The notes under the pieces are model-generated. The model searched no databases and was not told the origin of the DNA. It saw nothing but the letters and a program-made list of their open reading frames with translations. 64,000 bases of DNA from Acidicapsa acidisoli (GTDB lineage Bacteria; Acidobacteriota; Terriglobia; Terriglobales; Acidobacteriaceae), in NCBI RefSeq assembly GCF_025685625.1, contig NZ_JAGSYI010000002.1:62001-126000 (forward strand), written 5' to 3'. Made by a program: the position numbers and the translations under genes. Every line of letters begins with the position of its first letter. Position 1 is the first letter of the stretch. Shown one piece after another: positions 19,334 through 27,658 of this stretch.

Positions 19334-20362
19334 CTACCGGATGTAGTGCAGGATGGATGTGCCGGGAAATGGAGCGGCGGAGAATGTTAGCGCCAGGACG
19401 CACAAGGCGGCGGCGCTGAGCAGGATTCGCTTACGGTCCAGGGGTTCGTCGGTGGGCACTCGCGGATGGCGCATGGCGGGAATGAACAAGAGCAGGCCCC
19501 AGAGAACCCAGCCGATCCAGAAGAAGATTCCAGCGAGGATGAGTGCGATCGGCAAGATGAATCTCAGGCCGCGATGCAGGCGGGGAGAGATGGCGTAGAG
19601 GATGTGTCCGCCGTCTAGCTGGCCGCCGGGAATCAGGTTCAGGGACGTAATGAAGAGGCCGACCCATCCTGCGACGAGGACAGGGTGACGTAGCGCCAGT
19701 TCAAAGGACGGCGTGGCCGGGTAGAACCGGGCCAATGCGCTGTGCACGACGTTCAAGGTAAGCGAGTTGCCGAATCCGATGATCGGGGCGGCCTGGGCTG
19801 ACGGAGGCATTGGTGCCGTTCGCGAGAGCAGGAAGCCGATGGCGATTACGACGAGCGAGGCGCAGTAGCCGATCAAGGGGCCGGAAACTCCGACATCCAT
19901 GAGCGCCCGGCGGTTGGGAATGCGGCTGCGGATTTGGATGACTGCGCCGGCGGTGCCGCTGAGGGTGGGTGCCGGCAAGACCCACGGGAGGGTCGCACGA
20001 ATGCCGTGTGCCCGGCAGGCGAAGTAATGGCCGAATTCGTGGGCGAGAAGAATGGCCAGCAGCGCTGACGAAAAGGGCCAGCCGAGCAGGAATCGGCTGG
20101 GATGCTCGATCAGCCAGGGCCAGGGCCAGAGATCACCCTCGTTGACTACCGTGGGCAGGCCGTCCAGGAAGTTCTGCATGAATCGGGCGCCGATGGCTGT
20201 GGTCGTGACCACACTGACGGCGAGCAGCACGGCAGGAAGACCGTACTCGCGCCAGCAGGAGGTAATGGGAATCCGCACATTGTGTACTAACGGGTTTGTC
20301 TCAGCCAAGACCTTCGGGCCTGAGCTTGAGTCCCGGGAAGTTTCCCACAATGAATTGCTCAA
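19334..20362 (-). CDS. Site-2-protease-type membrane metalloprotease (M50), 342 aa
   Basis: Multi-pass membrane zinc protease. The zinc motif HEFGH is at 108-112 in a hydrophobic segment (LLAILLAHEFGHYFACRAHG), and the third ligand motif NLIPGGQLDGGH is at 242-253. About six to seven hydrophobic segments are visible. There is no PDZ domain; the layout resembles the EGY/S2P-like group rather than RseP. It probably cuts membrane substrates or is an orphan family member. The start is TTG at 20362; a GTG 28 codons later is an alternative. It follows the HU gene by 80 bases on the same strand, so they may share a transcript. Confidence 0.85.
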   Translation of the reverse strand: MSNSLWETSRDSSSGPKVLAETNPLVHNVRIPITSCWREYGLPAVLLAVSVVTTTAIGARFMQNFLDGLPTVVNEGDLWPWPWLIEHPSRFLLGWPFSSALLAILLAHEFGHYFACRAHGIRATLPWVLPAPTLSGTAGAVIQIRSRIPNRRALMDVGVSGPLIGYCASLVVIAIGFLLSRTAPMPPSAQAAPIIGFGNSLTLNVVHSALARFYPATPSFELALRHPVLVAGWVGLFITSLNLIPGGQLDGGHILYAISPRLHRGLRFILPIALILAGIFFWIGWVLWGLLLFIPAMRHPRVPTDEPLDRKRILLSAAALCVLALTFSAAPFPGTSILHYIR

Positions 20363-20442
20363 CTTGCGTCTTCCCGCTTTGGAGCCATAGGTAGATCAGG
20401 ATCATCCGAGTGCCGCCAGACGCCGGCAAATGGCGGGGACGG

Positions 20443-20730
20443 TCAACCCTGACTGGAGGAAGAATCCAGCGCATGAAGTTCCTTGCCTGGCTTGAAACGA
20501 ACTGCTTTACCAGGCGCAATGCTGACTTCGGTGCCGGTTCTGGGATTGCGGCCAATGCCGGTCTTGCGAGGACGAACGCTGAAGACGCCGAATCCGCGCA
20601 ACTCGATGCGGTCACCGGCGGCCAACGCCTGTTTGAGCCCCTCAAATACAGTGTCTACGGCCGCTTCCGCTTTGGCCCGCGGCAAGCCGGTCCGCTCAAT
20701 AACGTGGTGCACTATATCCTGCTTGATCAA
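20443..20730 (-). CDS. HU/IHF-family DNA-binding protein, 95 aa
   Basis: Nucleoid-associated architectural protein. MIKQDIVHHVIERTGLPRAK, GDRIELRGFGVFSVRPRKTG and GRNPRTGTEVSIAPGKAVRF match the HU/IHF signature, including the Arg-rich arm with its Pro (RNPRTG). A Ser-rich tail (DSSSSQG) extends beyond the usual 90 residues. Whether it works as HU or an IHF-like subunit cannot be told. It lies upstream of the membrane protease gene. Confidence 0.93.
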   Translation of the reverse strand: MIKQDIVHHVIERTGLPRAKAEAAVDTVFEGLKQALAAGDRIELRGFGVFSVRPRKTGIGRNPRTGTEVSIAPGKAVRFKPGKELHALDSSSSQG

Positions 20731-20900
20731 TGTCCTAGCCCCTCAATCGAAGAGAATTTGGCGCCCTTGTGCTGTGGCCCGCAGGAGTGTCCTACTGGCG
20801 AGATGCTATTGGGAGTTGGCTCCGTTGTCAATCTTCGCGTACTCCAATACCATAAACAACTTAGGGACTTCGCGTCAGCATAAACGACACGAGGGGCTGG

Positions 20901-21000
20901 GTAGTTTGAAAAAAAGGCAAACCCTCAGGGGCTAAAGCCCCCGGATATTGCAAGATTCAATGTACGGGCTGAAGCCCGTACCCTTCAAACTGATCCACTA
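20901..21000. repeat. Family A repeat, full copy 1
   Basis: Two palindromes: AGGGGCT-aa-AGCCCCC (20927-20942) and TACGGGCT-ga-AGCCCGTA (20963-20980), then CCCTTCAAACTGATCCACTA. It ends 29 bases before the dcd start, so it probably lies in that gene's leader or promoter region. Confidence 0.85.
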
Positions 21001-21029
21001 CAAGCGCGGGACGAGAGGAAATTGTCAGA

Positions 21030-21584
21030 ATGTCTATTCAAAGTGATCGCTGGATTCGGGAACAGGCGCTCCAGCACGGAATGATTGAGCCCTTCAGCGA
21101 AAAACAGGTTCGAGAGGGTGTGATTTCGTATGGCCTTTCGTCTTATGGCTATGATCTGCGTGTCTCCGATGAGTTCAAGATCTTTACCAATGTCAACAGC
21201 GCGATCATCGACCCCAAGGCTTTCGATGAGCGATCGTTTGTGAGCGTACAAGCGGAATCGGTGATTGTTCCACCCAATTCTTTTGCGCTGGCCCGGTCGG
21301 TGGAGTATTTTCGCATTCCCCGGGATGTGATCAGCATCTGCGTAGGGAAGTCGACGTACGCGCGATGCGGAATTATTGTCAATGTCACTCCCTTTGAGCC
21401 GGAGTGGGAGGGGTACGTGACGCTGGAAATCTCCAATACGACGCCGTTGCCTGCGCGTGTCTATGCCAACGAGGGGCTGTGTCAGATTCTTTTCTTCCGT
21501 GGCTCTGAGCCATGCGAAGTGAGTTACGCAGACCGTAAAGGCAAGTACCAGAAACAACAAGGGATTGTTCTGCCTCGTTTGTAA
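21030..21584 (+). CDS. dcd: dCTP deaminase, 184 aa
   Basis: Converts dCTP to dUTP (or directly to dUMP in bifunctional members) for thymidylate synthesis. [53 protein letters not shown] and [20 protein letters not shown] match the family core, including the catalytic Glu of the VTLEISN segment. The length is normal (about 190). It follows a family A repeat and is closed by a terminator hairpin at 21632. The sequence does not settle whether it is mono- or bifunctional. Confidence 0.96.
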   Translation: MSIQSDRWIREQALQHGMIEPFSEKQVREGVISYGLSSYGYDLRVSDEFKIFTNVNSAIIDPKAFDERSFVSVQAESVIVPPNSFALARSVEYFRIPRDVISICVGKSTYARCGIIVNVTPFEPEWEGYVTLEISNTTPLPARVYANEGLCQILFFRGSEPCEVSYADRKGKYQKQQGIVLPRL

Positions 21585-21631
21585 TGCGCAGGGTTAAAGA
21601 TTTCTAATTCACGACAGTAACAGGATGTAAT

Positions 21632-21673
21632 CGGCAGGCTTTTCTCAGCTCAGGAAAATGCTTGCCGCTTTTA
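21632..21673 (+). terminator. Intrinsic terminator of dcd
   Basis: CGGCAGGCTTTTC-tcagctcag-GAAAATGCTTGCCG pairs along most of its length and is followed by CTTTTATT. It begins 48 bases past the dcd stop. Confidence 0.65.
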
Positions 21674-21840
21674 TTGCTTCAGAGTTAAAATCTCGTCAAT
21701 GTTACCTTCATGAGTGCAAGCCATGTGACCAACATGACATGGTGCGTCGCCTTATTGTGCCTGCTTCTTTAGAGGCGCGAGTTGGACGCTAGTGTGCTGG
21801 AATGACCGGTTCATGAAAAAAGACTTTGGCAAGGCGGGCT

Positions 21841-22506
21841 ATGCAGGCTGTGCGCAGTTATCAACCCACCAGAGTGGGTCTATTTTCAAATGAACCGATT
21901 AGACGAACGGGAGTTCATAGCGCATTCGAGGATCATCCGACCATAGAGATTGTGGCCGGCGAGATCGAGACGCTTCTCGGCGACACTTCTCTTGCGTACC
22001 TGATCCTGGATGTGGGAAGCGATCCTGGGTGGATGGAAACGCAGGGGATGGTGCGCCGAATACGTCCGGATATTCGGCAGGCTTTGCTTGGCCCGTCTGG
22101 AGCTGAGGAATTCATTTTGCGAGCGATTACGGCAGGCGCACGCGCGTATCTCGACCCAAGCTGCGGGCCGCAGGTTGTCCGGCAGGCGATGGAGGTTGTC
22201 ATTGAGGGATCTATCTGGGCGCCGCGCCGGCTGATCTCAAAACTCCTGGACGGGTTCATGAGTCAGAGCGTCCCAATGATGGAGCCCGCGGCTCCCACTT
22301 TTAGTCCGCGGGAACGGCAGGTGCTGGATCTTATTATGAATGCGTGTTCGAATCGAGAGATCGCAGATGAACTTGGCATAGAAGAGCGGACTGTCAAGGC
22401 ATACGTCGCCAGCCTGATGCGAAAGACGGGAGTGGACAATCGCGTGTCCCTCTCTGTGCGCGTGACGCAGGGTTCACTGCGAGAACAGCGGAGTCTGGCG
22501 ATATGA
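21841..22506 (+). CDS. LuxR-type response-regulator-like protein, 221 aa
   Basis: Transcription factor with a C-terminal LuxR/NarL helix-turn-helix: FSPRERQVLDLIMNACSNRE, IADELGIEERTVKAYVASLM, RKTGVDNRVSLSV. The N-terminal 120 residues fold like a receiver domain, but the paired acidic residues after strand 1 are missing (VGLFSNEPIRRTG), so normal phosphorylation is doubtful; an Asp remains in LILDVGSDPG. The start is ATG at 21841 (AAGGCGG upstream) or TTG at 21826. No sensor kinase gene is adjacent. Its target is unknown. Confidence 0.87.
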   Translation: MQAVRSYQPTRVGLFSNEPIRRTGVHSAFEDHPTIEIVAGEIETLLGDTSLAYLILDVGSDPGWMETQGMVRRIRPDIRQALLGPSGAEEFILRAITAGARAYLDPSCGPQVVRQAMEVVIEGSIWAPRRLISKLLDGFMSQSVPMMEPAAPTFSPRERQVLDLIMNACSNREIADELGIEERTVKAYVASLMRKTGVDNRVSLSVRVTQGSLREQRSLAI

Positions 22507-22648
22507 GCCGCTTGTGATGCCATTGCCTAAGTTGGTAAGGGGGTTGGTTCGAAGAGTGGGGCGACCCCCAGAGGCTTAAGCCCGGTGATGTAACCGGACG
22601 CAAGAGTCCTTGTCGAAGTTCCATAACTTGAAATTGCGATCGTCAAAA

Positions 22649-22722
22649 CATTCCCTCGGCGGCTAAAGCCGGTTGAGTGGTTTGACTCCAAGACGTAGCT
22701 GAAGCCACGCCCTTTCAAAGCA
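22649..22722. repeat. Degenerate family A repeat
   Basis: CATTCCCTCGGCGGCTAAAG CCGG, then GTAGCTGAAGCCACGCCCTT TCAAAGC. It is most like the degenerate copy at 12613 and the GC-rich copy at 49070. Confidence 0.6.
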
Positions 22723-23032
22723 GCCTGAACCCGGGATTGTTCGGAGGTTCCTTAGTGTGCGAACTGACGTTCGAACCCTTCATGCTGACCCACAACATGG
22801 GGTGGCTTCCGCATTCATGATTAGAAACTTTTAATGACGATTCTTATTAGAAGGAATTTGTGCGGAGCCAAGATAATCATGCTACATGACGCGCGATTTA
22901 TGTTTCATGTTATTAGGTGAGTTTATTGGCGTGCAATAGCATAAGTTACTTCCAGACAGTGCCCGTTCGTCATGTTGTCTTATTTATTTGTGTACCGGAT
23001 TATACAGACGTAACAACGCAGATCTGGGGAAT

Positions 23033-23085
23033 GGACTTCAACGGGGAGATGGAAACCATCGTTCCGGTGAAGTCCTCTTTTTTTT
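23033..23085 (+). ncRNA. Long terminator-like hairpin, possible 3' end of a small RNA
   Basis: GGACTTCA-a-CGG-gga-GATGG-aaa-CCATC-gtt-CCG-g-TGAAGTCC folds into one long hairpin with symmetric small internal loops, followed by TCTTTTTTTT (23076-23085). No convincing gene ends before it: the nearest plus-strand stop is 530 bases upstream. It may therefore be the end of an independent small RNA starting in the AT-rich 22800-23000 stretch. The RNA's start is unknown. Confidence 0.5.
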
Positions 23086-23301
23086 GCGCGATTAGTTCGG
23101 CATGCTGTTAACGCATATTCGTATTCCTGTTCTGCTCCTTCCAACCTTTTTGGGGCGAATGGCGTCATACCAGTTGGGAATAGCTGGGCAATTGTCGAAG
23201 CGGGGTTAGTCCACGGTCGGGCCACTATTGCATTCGACACGGAATGGCATGTAGTTTTGACAGCGGAGCGCAATAAAGCTTCGCAAAACAGGAGAGAACG
23301 T

Positions 23302-24012
23302 ATGAAAAAGATCACTTCCCCATTTCTTGCACTTTGCCTGGGTCTTCTAATCCCAGGTTTGACGACCGGCACGGCACGGGCCGCCGCTTCGCATGAGGAT
23401 TTGCAGGATCGCGTTGATGCGGCCAAGGTGGTCGTGGATGAAATTGTGAACACACCGGACAACACCATTCCCCTGGGTATTCTGAAGCAGGCGACCTGCG
23501 TTGCCGTGATCCCCAGCCTTAAGAAGGGCGCTTTCATTGTAGGCGCCGAATACGGGCGGGGCGTCGTGACGTGCCGTACCGGCCATGGCTGGAGCGCTCC
23601 GGCATTTATTACGCTGGCAGGCGGCTCCTTTGGATTTCAAATTGGCGGCCAGGCAACGGATCTGGTGCTGGTTGCCGTGAATGATCATGGCTTTCAGGAT
23701 CTGTTGAAGAGCAAGTTCAAGATCGGCGGCGACGCTTCGGCCTCGGCTGGACCAGTTGGGCGCAACTCGCAGGCGTCCACGGACTGGAAAATGGGCGCGG
23801 AACTGCTGACTTATTCGCGCAGCAAGGGACTGTTTGCGGGAATCGATCTCAACGGCGCATCGGTATCGCAGAGCACCGATGATACGGAAGCGTATTACGG
23901 ACAGGCGCATGGATTCCGCACTATCCTCCATGGCGATATTGCGGTGCCGCCGGGAGCGGTGCCGTTTGTTCGAACTGTCGCCAAGGCGTTTGTGGATGCC
24001 AAGAATAACTAA
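23302..24012 (+). CDS. SYLF-domain (YSC84-like) exported protein, 236 aa
   Basis: Signal peptide MKKITSPFLALCLGLLIPGL, ending ARA-A. The mature domain matches SYLF/Ysc84 proteins: RVDAAKVVVDEIVNTPDNTI, ATCVAVIPSLKKGAFIVGAE, YGRGVVTCR, and GAELLTYSRSKGLFAGIDLN. Eukaryotic members bind phosphoinositides; bacterial members are predicted lipid-binding periplasmic or envelope proteins. ATG at 23302 has CAGGAGAGAACGT upstream; the longer frame from 23257 has not. Closed by a strong terminator at 24055. Confidence 0.92.
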   Translation: MKKITSPFLALCLGLLIPGLTTGTARAAASHEDLQDRVDAAKVVVDEIVNTPDNTIPLGILKQATCVAVIPSLKKGAFIVGAEYGRGVVTCRTGHGWSAPAFITLAGGSFGFQIGGQATDLVLVAVNDHGFQDLLKSKFKIGGDASASAGPVGRNSQASTDWKMGAELLTYSRSKGLFAGIDLNGASVSQSTDDTEAYYGQAHGFRTILHGDIAVPPGAVPFVRTVAKAFVDAKNN

Positions 24013-24054
24013 CGGCAGGGAATAGGCAACAGGGAACAGGGAATAGCGAGTCTC

Positions 24055-24108
24055 GGTCCAGATGCAGCAACTATTGCTGCATCTGGACCTGATGAACGCT
24101 GTTCCCTT
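24055..24108 (+). terminator. Strong terminator after the SYLF gene
   Basis: Perfect 16-bp stem GGTCCAGATGCAGCAA-cta-TTGCTGCATCTGGACC (24055-24089). Outer sequences CAGGGAACAG and CTGTTCCCTTTT add a second paired layer and a short T run. Confidence 0.75.
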
Positions 24109-24244
24109 TTCTATTTGGAAGTGCTTGCCTTCTATTGCTGTGTCCTTGTCCCTGTGTCCCAGCCCTCTGTCTGTCCTATTCTCTATTCCCTAGTCCCCGT
24201 TCTGAGGCGTTTACACTTGGGAAGGCAATTGCCTTGCGGACGGA

Positions 24245-25147
24245 ATGACGGAAACTATCGAGTATTGGCTAGTATGGTTCATTGCGCATGGTCTGGGCTG
24301 GCTTCCGCGCTCGGTGGCACGCCTGCTGGGGGCTGGGGTAGGACGGTTGGTGTATGCGGTTGCCGGCCGGTTGCGTCGCACAGGGTTGCGCAACCTTGAG
24401 CTCGCGATGCCCGAAATGTCTGACGATGAGCGGTGGCGGATACTCAAGAGACTCTATCGCAATCTCGGTTGGCAACTGGCGGAGTTTTGCCGCATGGAGC
24501 GGTATACGCCGGAGAATACGGCAGACTGGATTCGCTATGAGGGGCTGGAGCGATTTCTAGAGGCGGAGTCGCGCGGCAAGGGTGTTCTCATCCTGACGGG
24601 GCATCTTGGGGCCTGGGAGCTTTCGAGCTTTTATCACTCGTTGATGGGACATCCGATGGGAATGGTGATTCGGCGGCTGGATAACCGGCGGCTGGATGGA
24701 CTTGTGAATCGGATACGGTGCCTGCACGGCAACCGGGTGCTGCACAAAGATGACTTTGCGCGCGGGTTGATCACGGCGATGCGCCAGGGCGAGAGCGTCG
24801 GGATTCTCATGGATACGAATATGACTCCTCCGCAGGGAGTGTTTGTGGACTTCTTTGGAACGTCTGCTTGTACGGCTTCGGGGCTGGCGCGGGTGGCGCT
24901 GAAGACTGGCGCGGCAGTGGTACCGGGGTTTCTGGTGTGGGAGGCTGCGGAGCGGCGCTATGTGTTGCATTTTGGCGAGCGGATCGAGTTTGCGGCGACA
25001 GGCGATTCGGAATCGGATATTGTTGCTCTCACGCAGGCGTGCACTTCGGTGATTGAGTCCTGGGTGCGGCGCTATCCGGATCAGTGGCTGTGGATTCATC
25101 GGCGATGGAAGACGCGGCCGGCGGGGGATGATCCGGTTTATTTCTGA
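24245..25147 (+). CDS. Lysophospholipid/lipid A acyltransferase, LpxL (HtrB)-like, 300 aa
   Basis: Inner-membrane-associated acyltransferase that adds a secondary acyl chain, probably to lipid A. The HX4E catalytic motif is H120-LGAW-E125. Around it are KGVLILTGHLGAWELSSFY, MGMVIRRLDNRRLDGLVNRI, GILMDTNMTPPQGVFVDFFG and YPDQWLWIHRRWKTRP, the usual late motifs. An N-terminal hydrophobic segment anchors it. It lies 115 bases before lpxD on the same strand, fitting a lipid A role, although members acting on other acceptors exist. Confidence 0.9.
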   Translation: MTETIEYWLVWFIAHGLGWLPRSVARLLGAGVGRLVYAVAGRLRRTGLRNLELAMPEMSDDERWRILKRLYRNLGWQLAEFCRMERYTPENTADWIRYEGLERFLEAESRGKGVLILTGHLGAWELSSFYHSLMGHPMGMVIRRLDNRRLDGLVNRIRCLHGNRVLHKDDFARGLITAMRQGESVGILMDTNMTPPQGVFVDFFGTSACTASGLARVALKTGAAVVPGFLVWEAAERRYVLHFGERIEFAATGDSESDIVALTQACTSVIESWVRRYPDQWLWIHRRWKTRPAGDDPVYF

Positions 25148-25175
25148 TTGATTCGGACGCCGCTAATCGCTGGAG

Positions 25176-25210
25176 CCCACCCTTGCCACAAAAAGCGTGT
25201 CAAGAATGGG
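25176..25210. repeat. Family C hairpin, imperfect
   Basis: CCCACCCTTGCCAC-aaaaagc-GTGTCAAGAATGGG, with GATGGGACACCC shortly after. It lies between the LpxL-like gene and lpxD. Confidence 0.55.
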
Positions 25211-25262
25211 ATACCGATGGGACACCCAGATTTGGGACTGCTCAATTGAGGGGGGGATTTCT

Positions 25263-26261
25263 GTGACTGTTGGGGAACTGATCGATCGACTTGGCGGTGA
25301 TCTGGTGCAGGGTGATCGGGAGACGCTGCTGGCTGGCGTGGCCGATGTCGAACAGGCGAAGGAATTGGACCTTGTCTTCGGTGAGAATGAGGCTGCTGTC
25401 ACTCGGGCTTTGAGCGGATGGGCGAGCGCTGTGGTGGTTCCGGCGGATTACCGTCCTGACGAAACTGGCCGGGCAGCCGTGATTGCTACTGCGCAACCGC
25501 GGCTATGGTTTGCGAAGGCGGCGCGGCTGCTGGCTGAGCCGCTGCCGGCGATGGGATGGCATCCTGCGGCGACCATCTCCCCGGACGCGCATGTCGCTGA
25601 GACGGTTTCGATTGGTGCAGGTGCAGTCGTGGGGCATGGGGCGGTAATTGGCGAGTTTAGCCGTGTCGAGGCCGGGGCGGTGATTGGGAATGGAGTGCGG
25701 ATTGGCGAGCATTGCCGGATTTATCCGCGGGTGGTGTTGTATCCGGGAACTCAAGTTGGGGATCGCGTTGTGATTCATGCCGGAGCGGTGTTGGGAGCGG
25801 ATGGTTTTGGGTATGTTCGCGATCGGGAGACGGGTGCGTATACGCAGTTTCCGCAGCAAGGAACGCTGGTGATCGAGGATGACGTGGAGATTGGCGCGAA
25901 TAGCACAATCGATCGCGGGGCGCTGGCTGAGACGCGAATTCGACGCGGCGTGAAGCTGGACAACCTGGTGCACATCGGGCACAACTGCGATATCGGCGAG
26001 GATGTGGTGATTGCTTCGCAGACTGGGATTTCGGGGTCTTCGAGTGTGGGCAAAGGGGCGATTCTGGCGGGGCAGGTTGGGATCGGGGACCATGCGCATG
26101 TGGGGGATGGCGTGATTCTGGGCGGGCAGGCTGGTGTGCTTTCGGGGAAGACGCTTACGACGCGCGGGACGGTGCTTTGGGGGACTCCGGCGAAGCCGCT
26201 GCGGGAGTATCTGCGGGAGCTTGCTACTTTGACACGGCTGGCTCGGCGGAAGAAGGACTAA
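25263..26261 (+). CDS. lpxD: UDP-3-O-acylglucosamine N-acyltransferase, 332 aa
   Basis: Third step of lipid A synthesis: transfers a 3-hydroxyacyl chain from ACP to the 2-amine of UDP-3-O-acyl-GlcN. The N-terminal uridine-binding domain (about 1-100) is followed by left-handed beta-helix hexapeptide repeats from about 100 to 300 ([29 protein letters not shown]). The catalytic His lies in [20 protein letters not shown]. The chosen start is GTG at 25263, preceded by GAGGGGGGA; the frame is open upstream to 25197 but that part does not match the family and overlaps a family C hairpin. Other lpx genes are not in the window. Confidence 0.94.
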   Translation: MTVGELIDRLGGDLVQGDRETLLAGVADVEQAKELDLVFGENEAAVTRALSGWASAVVVPADYRPDETGRAAVIATAQPRLWFAKAARLLAEPLPAMGWHPAATISPDAHVAETVSIGAGAVVGHGAVIGEFSRVEAGAVIGNGVRIGEHCRIYPRVVLYPGTQVGDRVVIHAGAVLGADGFGYVRDRETGAYTQFPQQGTLVIEDDVEIGANSTIDRGALAETRIRRGVKLDNLVHIGHNCDIGEDVVIASQTGISGSSSVGKGAILAGQVGIGDHAHVGDGVILGGQAGVLSGKTLTTRGTVLWGTPAKPLREYLRELATLTRLARRKKD

Positions 26262-26289
26262 GAACCTTTCTGCATGGGGATTTGTTTAT

Positions 26290-26332
26290 CCCACCCTTGT
26301 CGCGATGAGGCTGCGACAAGAATGGGGCACCC
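26290..26332. repeat. Family C hairpin
   Basis: CCCACCCTTGTCGC-gatgaggct-GCGACAAGAATGGG then GCACCC. It lies between lpxD and the P-loop gene and differs from the 25176 copy by paired changes in the stem. Confidence 0.6.
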
Positions 26333-26359
26333 ACTTTTGTGGTCAGGACAGGAGTGCCT

Positions 26360-26923
26360 GTGGCGGTACTGGTGATTGCCGGGAGTGGGCGTGGGGCGGG
26401 GAAGACAGCGGTTGGATGTGCGCTGATTGCTGCTATGCCTGAGTTGCAGTGGATGGCGGTCAAGGTTACTCCGCATTTGCATGACGTGGGCGAGGAAGTT
26501 TGGGAAGAGCTTGATGAGGGTTCGGACAAAGATACGGGGAGGTATCTGGCGTCGGGAGCGCGACGGTCGTTTTTGATTAGTGGCGCTTCGGAATCACGGG
26601 CGGCTGCGTTGATTGGCGAGGTCAGGAACTGCGCGCCGGAGTGCGATGCGTTGCTGGTTGAGTCGAACCGGATTGCTGCTGGAGTTGTTGCGAGTCGAGG
26701 TGAGCGGGTGTGTTCGATTGCGGTGCTGGCGGGGACGGAATCGGAGTGGAAGCCTTCGCTGCGGGAGTGCGTGGGAGGCGTGGATGCGCTGGTACTCGCC
26801 AATGGTCTTTCGCCGGAGGAATTTGAATCGCCTTTTTTGCGGAAGCCTGTGTTCGGGTTGGTGGCGGGACAGTGGTTGGTGCCGGAGTTGGTCCGGTTTG
26901 TGCGTGCGCGGCTGTTGGATTGA
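26360..26923 (+). CDS. Small P-loop NTPase-like protein, 187 aa
   Basis: A Walker A motif (IAGSGRGAGKTAVGCALIAA) lies at the very N-terminus. Later segments fit a compact MobB/BioD-like fold: LQWMAVKVTPHLHDV, a likely Walker B strand CDALLVESNRI and VDALVLANGLSPEEFE. No named family can be assigned; it is shorter than BioD and lacks clear MobB features. GTG at 26360 is preceded by CAGGAGTGCCT; an upstream GTG at 26339 is possible. Same strand as lpxD and the cupin gene, 66 bases ahead of the latter. Confidence 0.65.
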   Translation: MAVLVIAGSGRGAGKTAVGCALIAAMPELQWMAVKVTPHLHDVGEEVWEELDEGSDKDTGRYLASGARRSFLISGASESRAAALIGEVRNCAPECDALLVESNRIAAGVVASRGERVCSIAVLAGTESEWKPSLRECVGGVDALVLANGLSPEEFESPFLRKPVFGLVAGQWLVPELVRFVRARLLD

Positions 26924-26988
26924 TCTCGCTTGCGGCCAGAATGGGGACTATAATTCCCGCCATTCTGTTCCCCTTCAGGAGGCACTGT

Positions 26989-27543
26989 TTGAAACGTCGA
27001 TCGTTTCTCAAGTCTGCTGCTGCGTTTATACCGACCGCTGGACTTCAAGCTCTTGCGCTGAGTCATGGCTCTGAATCTCCTTCTTCCGATCAGGTCCATG
27101 TGGTGACTGCCGGGCAGGACAGGCTGTGGGAGGCGCACTCGCGTGGATACAGCTCGATTCTCTTCAAAGTGCTGCCGCGCGAGACGAACGGCGGCATGTT
27201 CATCATTGAGCATGTCGGGCTGGTTAAGGGAGGGCCTCCGCTGCATCTTCATTTGCATCAGGAAGAGTGGTTTTATGTGATGGAGGGCGAGGTTTTGTTT
27301 CAGATTGGCGATGGCCGGAAGCAGTTGCGAGCGGGCGATTCCGTGCTGGGGCCGCGCGGTGTTCCGCACACGTTTTCGTCGGTGGGGGAAAAGCCGGGAC
27401 GGATGGTGATTGCGTTCAATCCGGCGGGGAAGATGGAGGATTTTCTGCGGGCGACTGCGATACCGAATCCTCCGGTGCAGGATGCTGCATTTTTTAGGCG
27501 ATATGAGATGGAATTGGTGGGACCGCCGATTTTTGCGAGTTAG
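26989..27543 (+). CDS. Tat-exported cupin protein, 184 aa
   Basis: A twin-arginine signal starts the protein (LKRRSFLKSAAAFIPTAGLQ). One cupin_2 barrel follows, with GGPPLHLHLHQEEWFYVMEG carrying the metal-binding HxHxxxxE pattern and VPHTFSSVGEKPGRM giving the second His. It is probably a metal-binding periplasmic protein; substrate unknown. Quercetinase-like and storage-type cupins share this pattern. The start is TTG at 26989 with AGGAGG 7 bases upstream; longer versions would bury the twin-arginine motif. A family A repeat follows its stop directly. Confidence 0.82.
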   Translation: MKRRSFLKSAAAFIPTAGLQALALSHGSESPSSDQVHVVTAGQDRLWEAHSRGYSSILFKVLPRETNGGMFIIEHVGLVKGGPPLHLHLHQEEWFYVMEGEVLFQIGDGRKQLRAGDSVLGPRGVPHTFSSVGEKPGRMVIAFNPAGKMEDFLRATAIPNPPVQDAAFFRRYEMELVGPPIFAS

Positions 27544-27658
27544 GTCAATTTGAAAAGGGCCAACCCTCAGGGGGTTAAAGCACGGTTTGAACTGATCGCC
27601 TTGTGCGCCGGGGTTAAAACCCCGGCCTACCAGCCCGTACCCTTCAAACTGACCCACC
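27544..27658. repeat. Family A repeat, full copy 2 (diverged)
   Basis: CAACCCTCAGGGGGTTAAAG, then an extra unit CGCCGGGGTTAAAACCCCGG and CCCGTACCCTTCAAACTGAC CCACC. It begins at the cupin stop, and its right end runs into the minus-strand EAL gene, giving that gene its last codons and TGA stop. Confidence 0.75.

Larger units (their letters stand above)
22507..23301. other. Long intergenic region with repeats and a candidate structured RNA
   Basis: This 795-base gap holds degenerate family A material (22540-22600 and 22649-22722, plus a lone end at 22778-22796), then an AT-rich stretch (22800-22980), then the strong hairpin at 23033-23085. The remaining part to 23301 leads into the SYLF gene. 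A 64-codon plus-strand frame here (22917-23111) runs through the hairpin and is not convincing. Confidence 0.55.

Noticed and set aside
22917-23111. Plus-strand frame of 64 codons
   Set aside because: It passes through the terminator-like hairpin and has no ribosome binding site or protein-like pattern.
26360-26923. Assignment of the P-loop protein as dethiobiotin synthetase or MobB
   Set aside because: Walker A and a Walker-B-like strand alone are not enough; other diagnostic segments of those families are missing.
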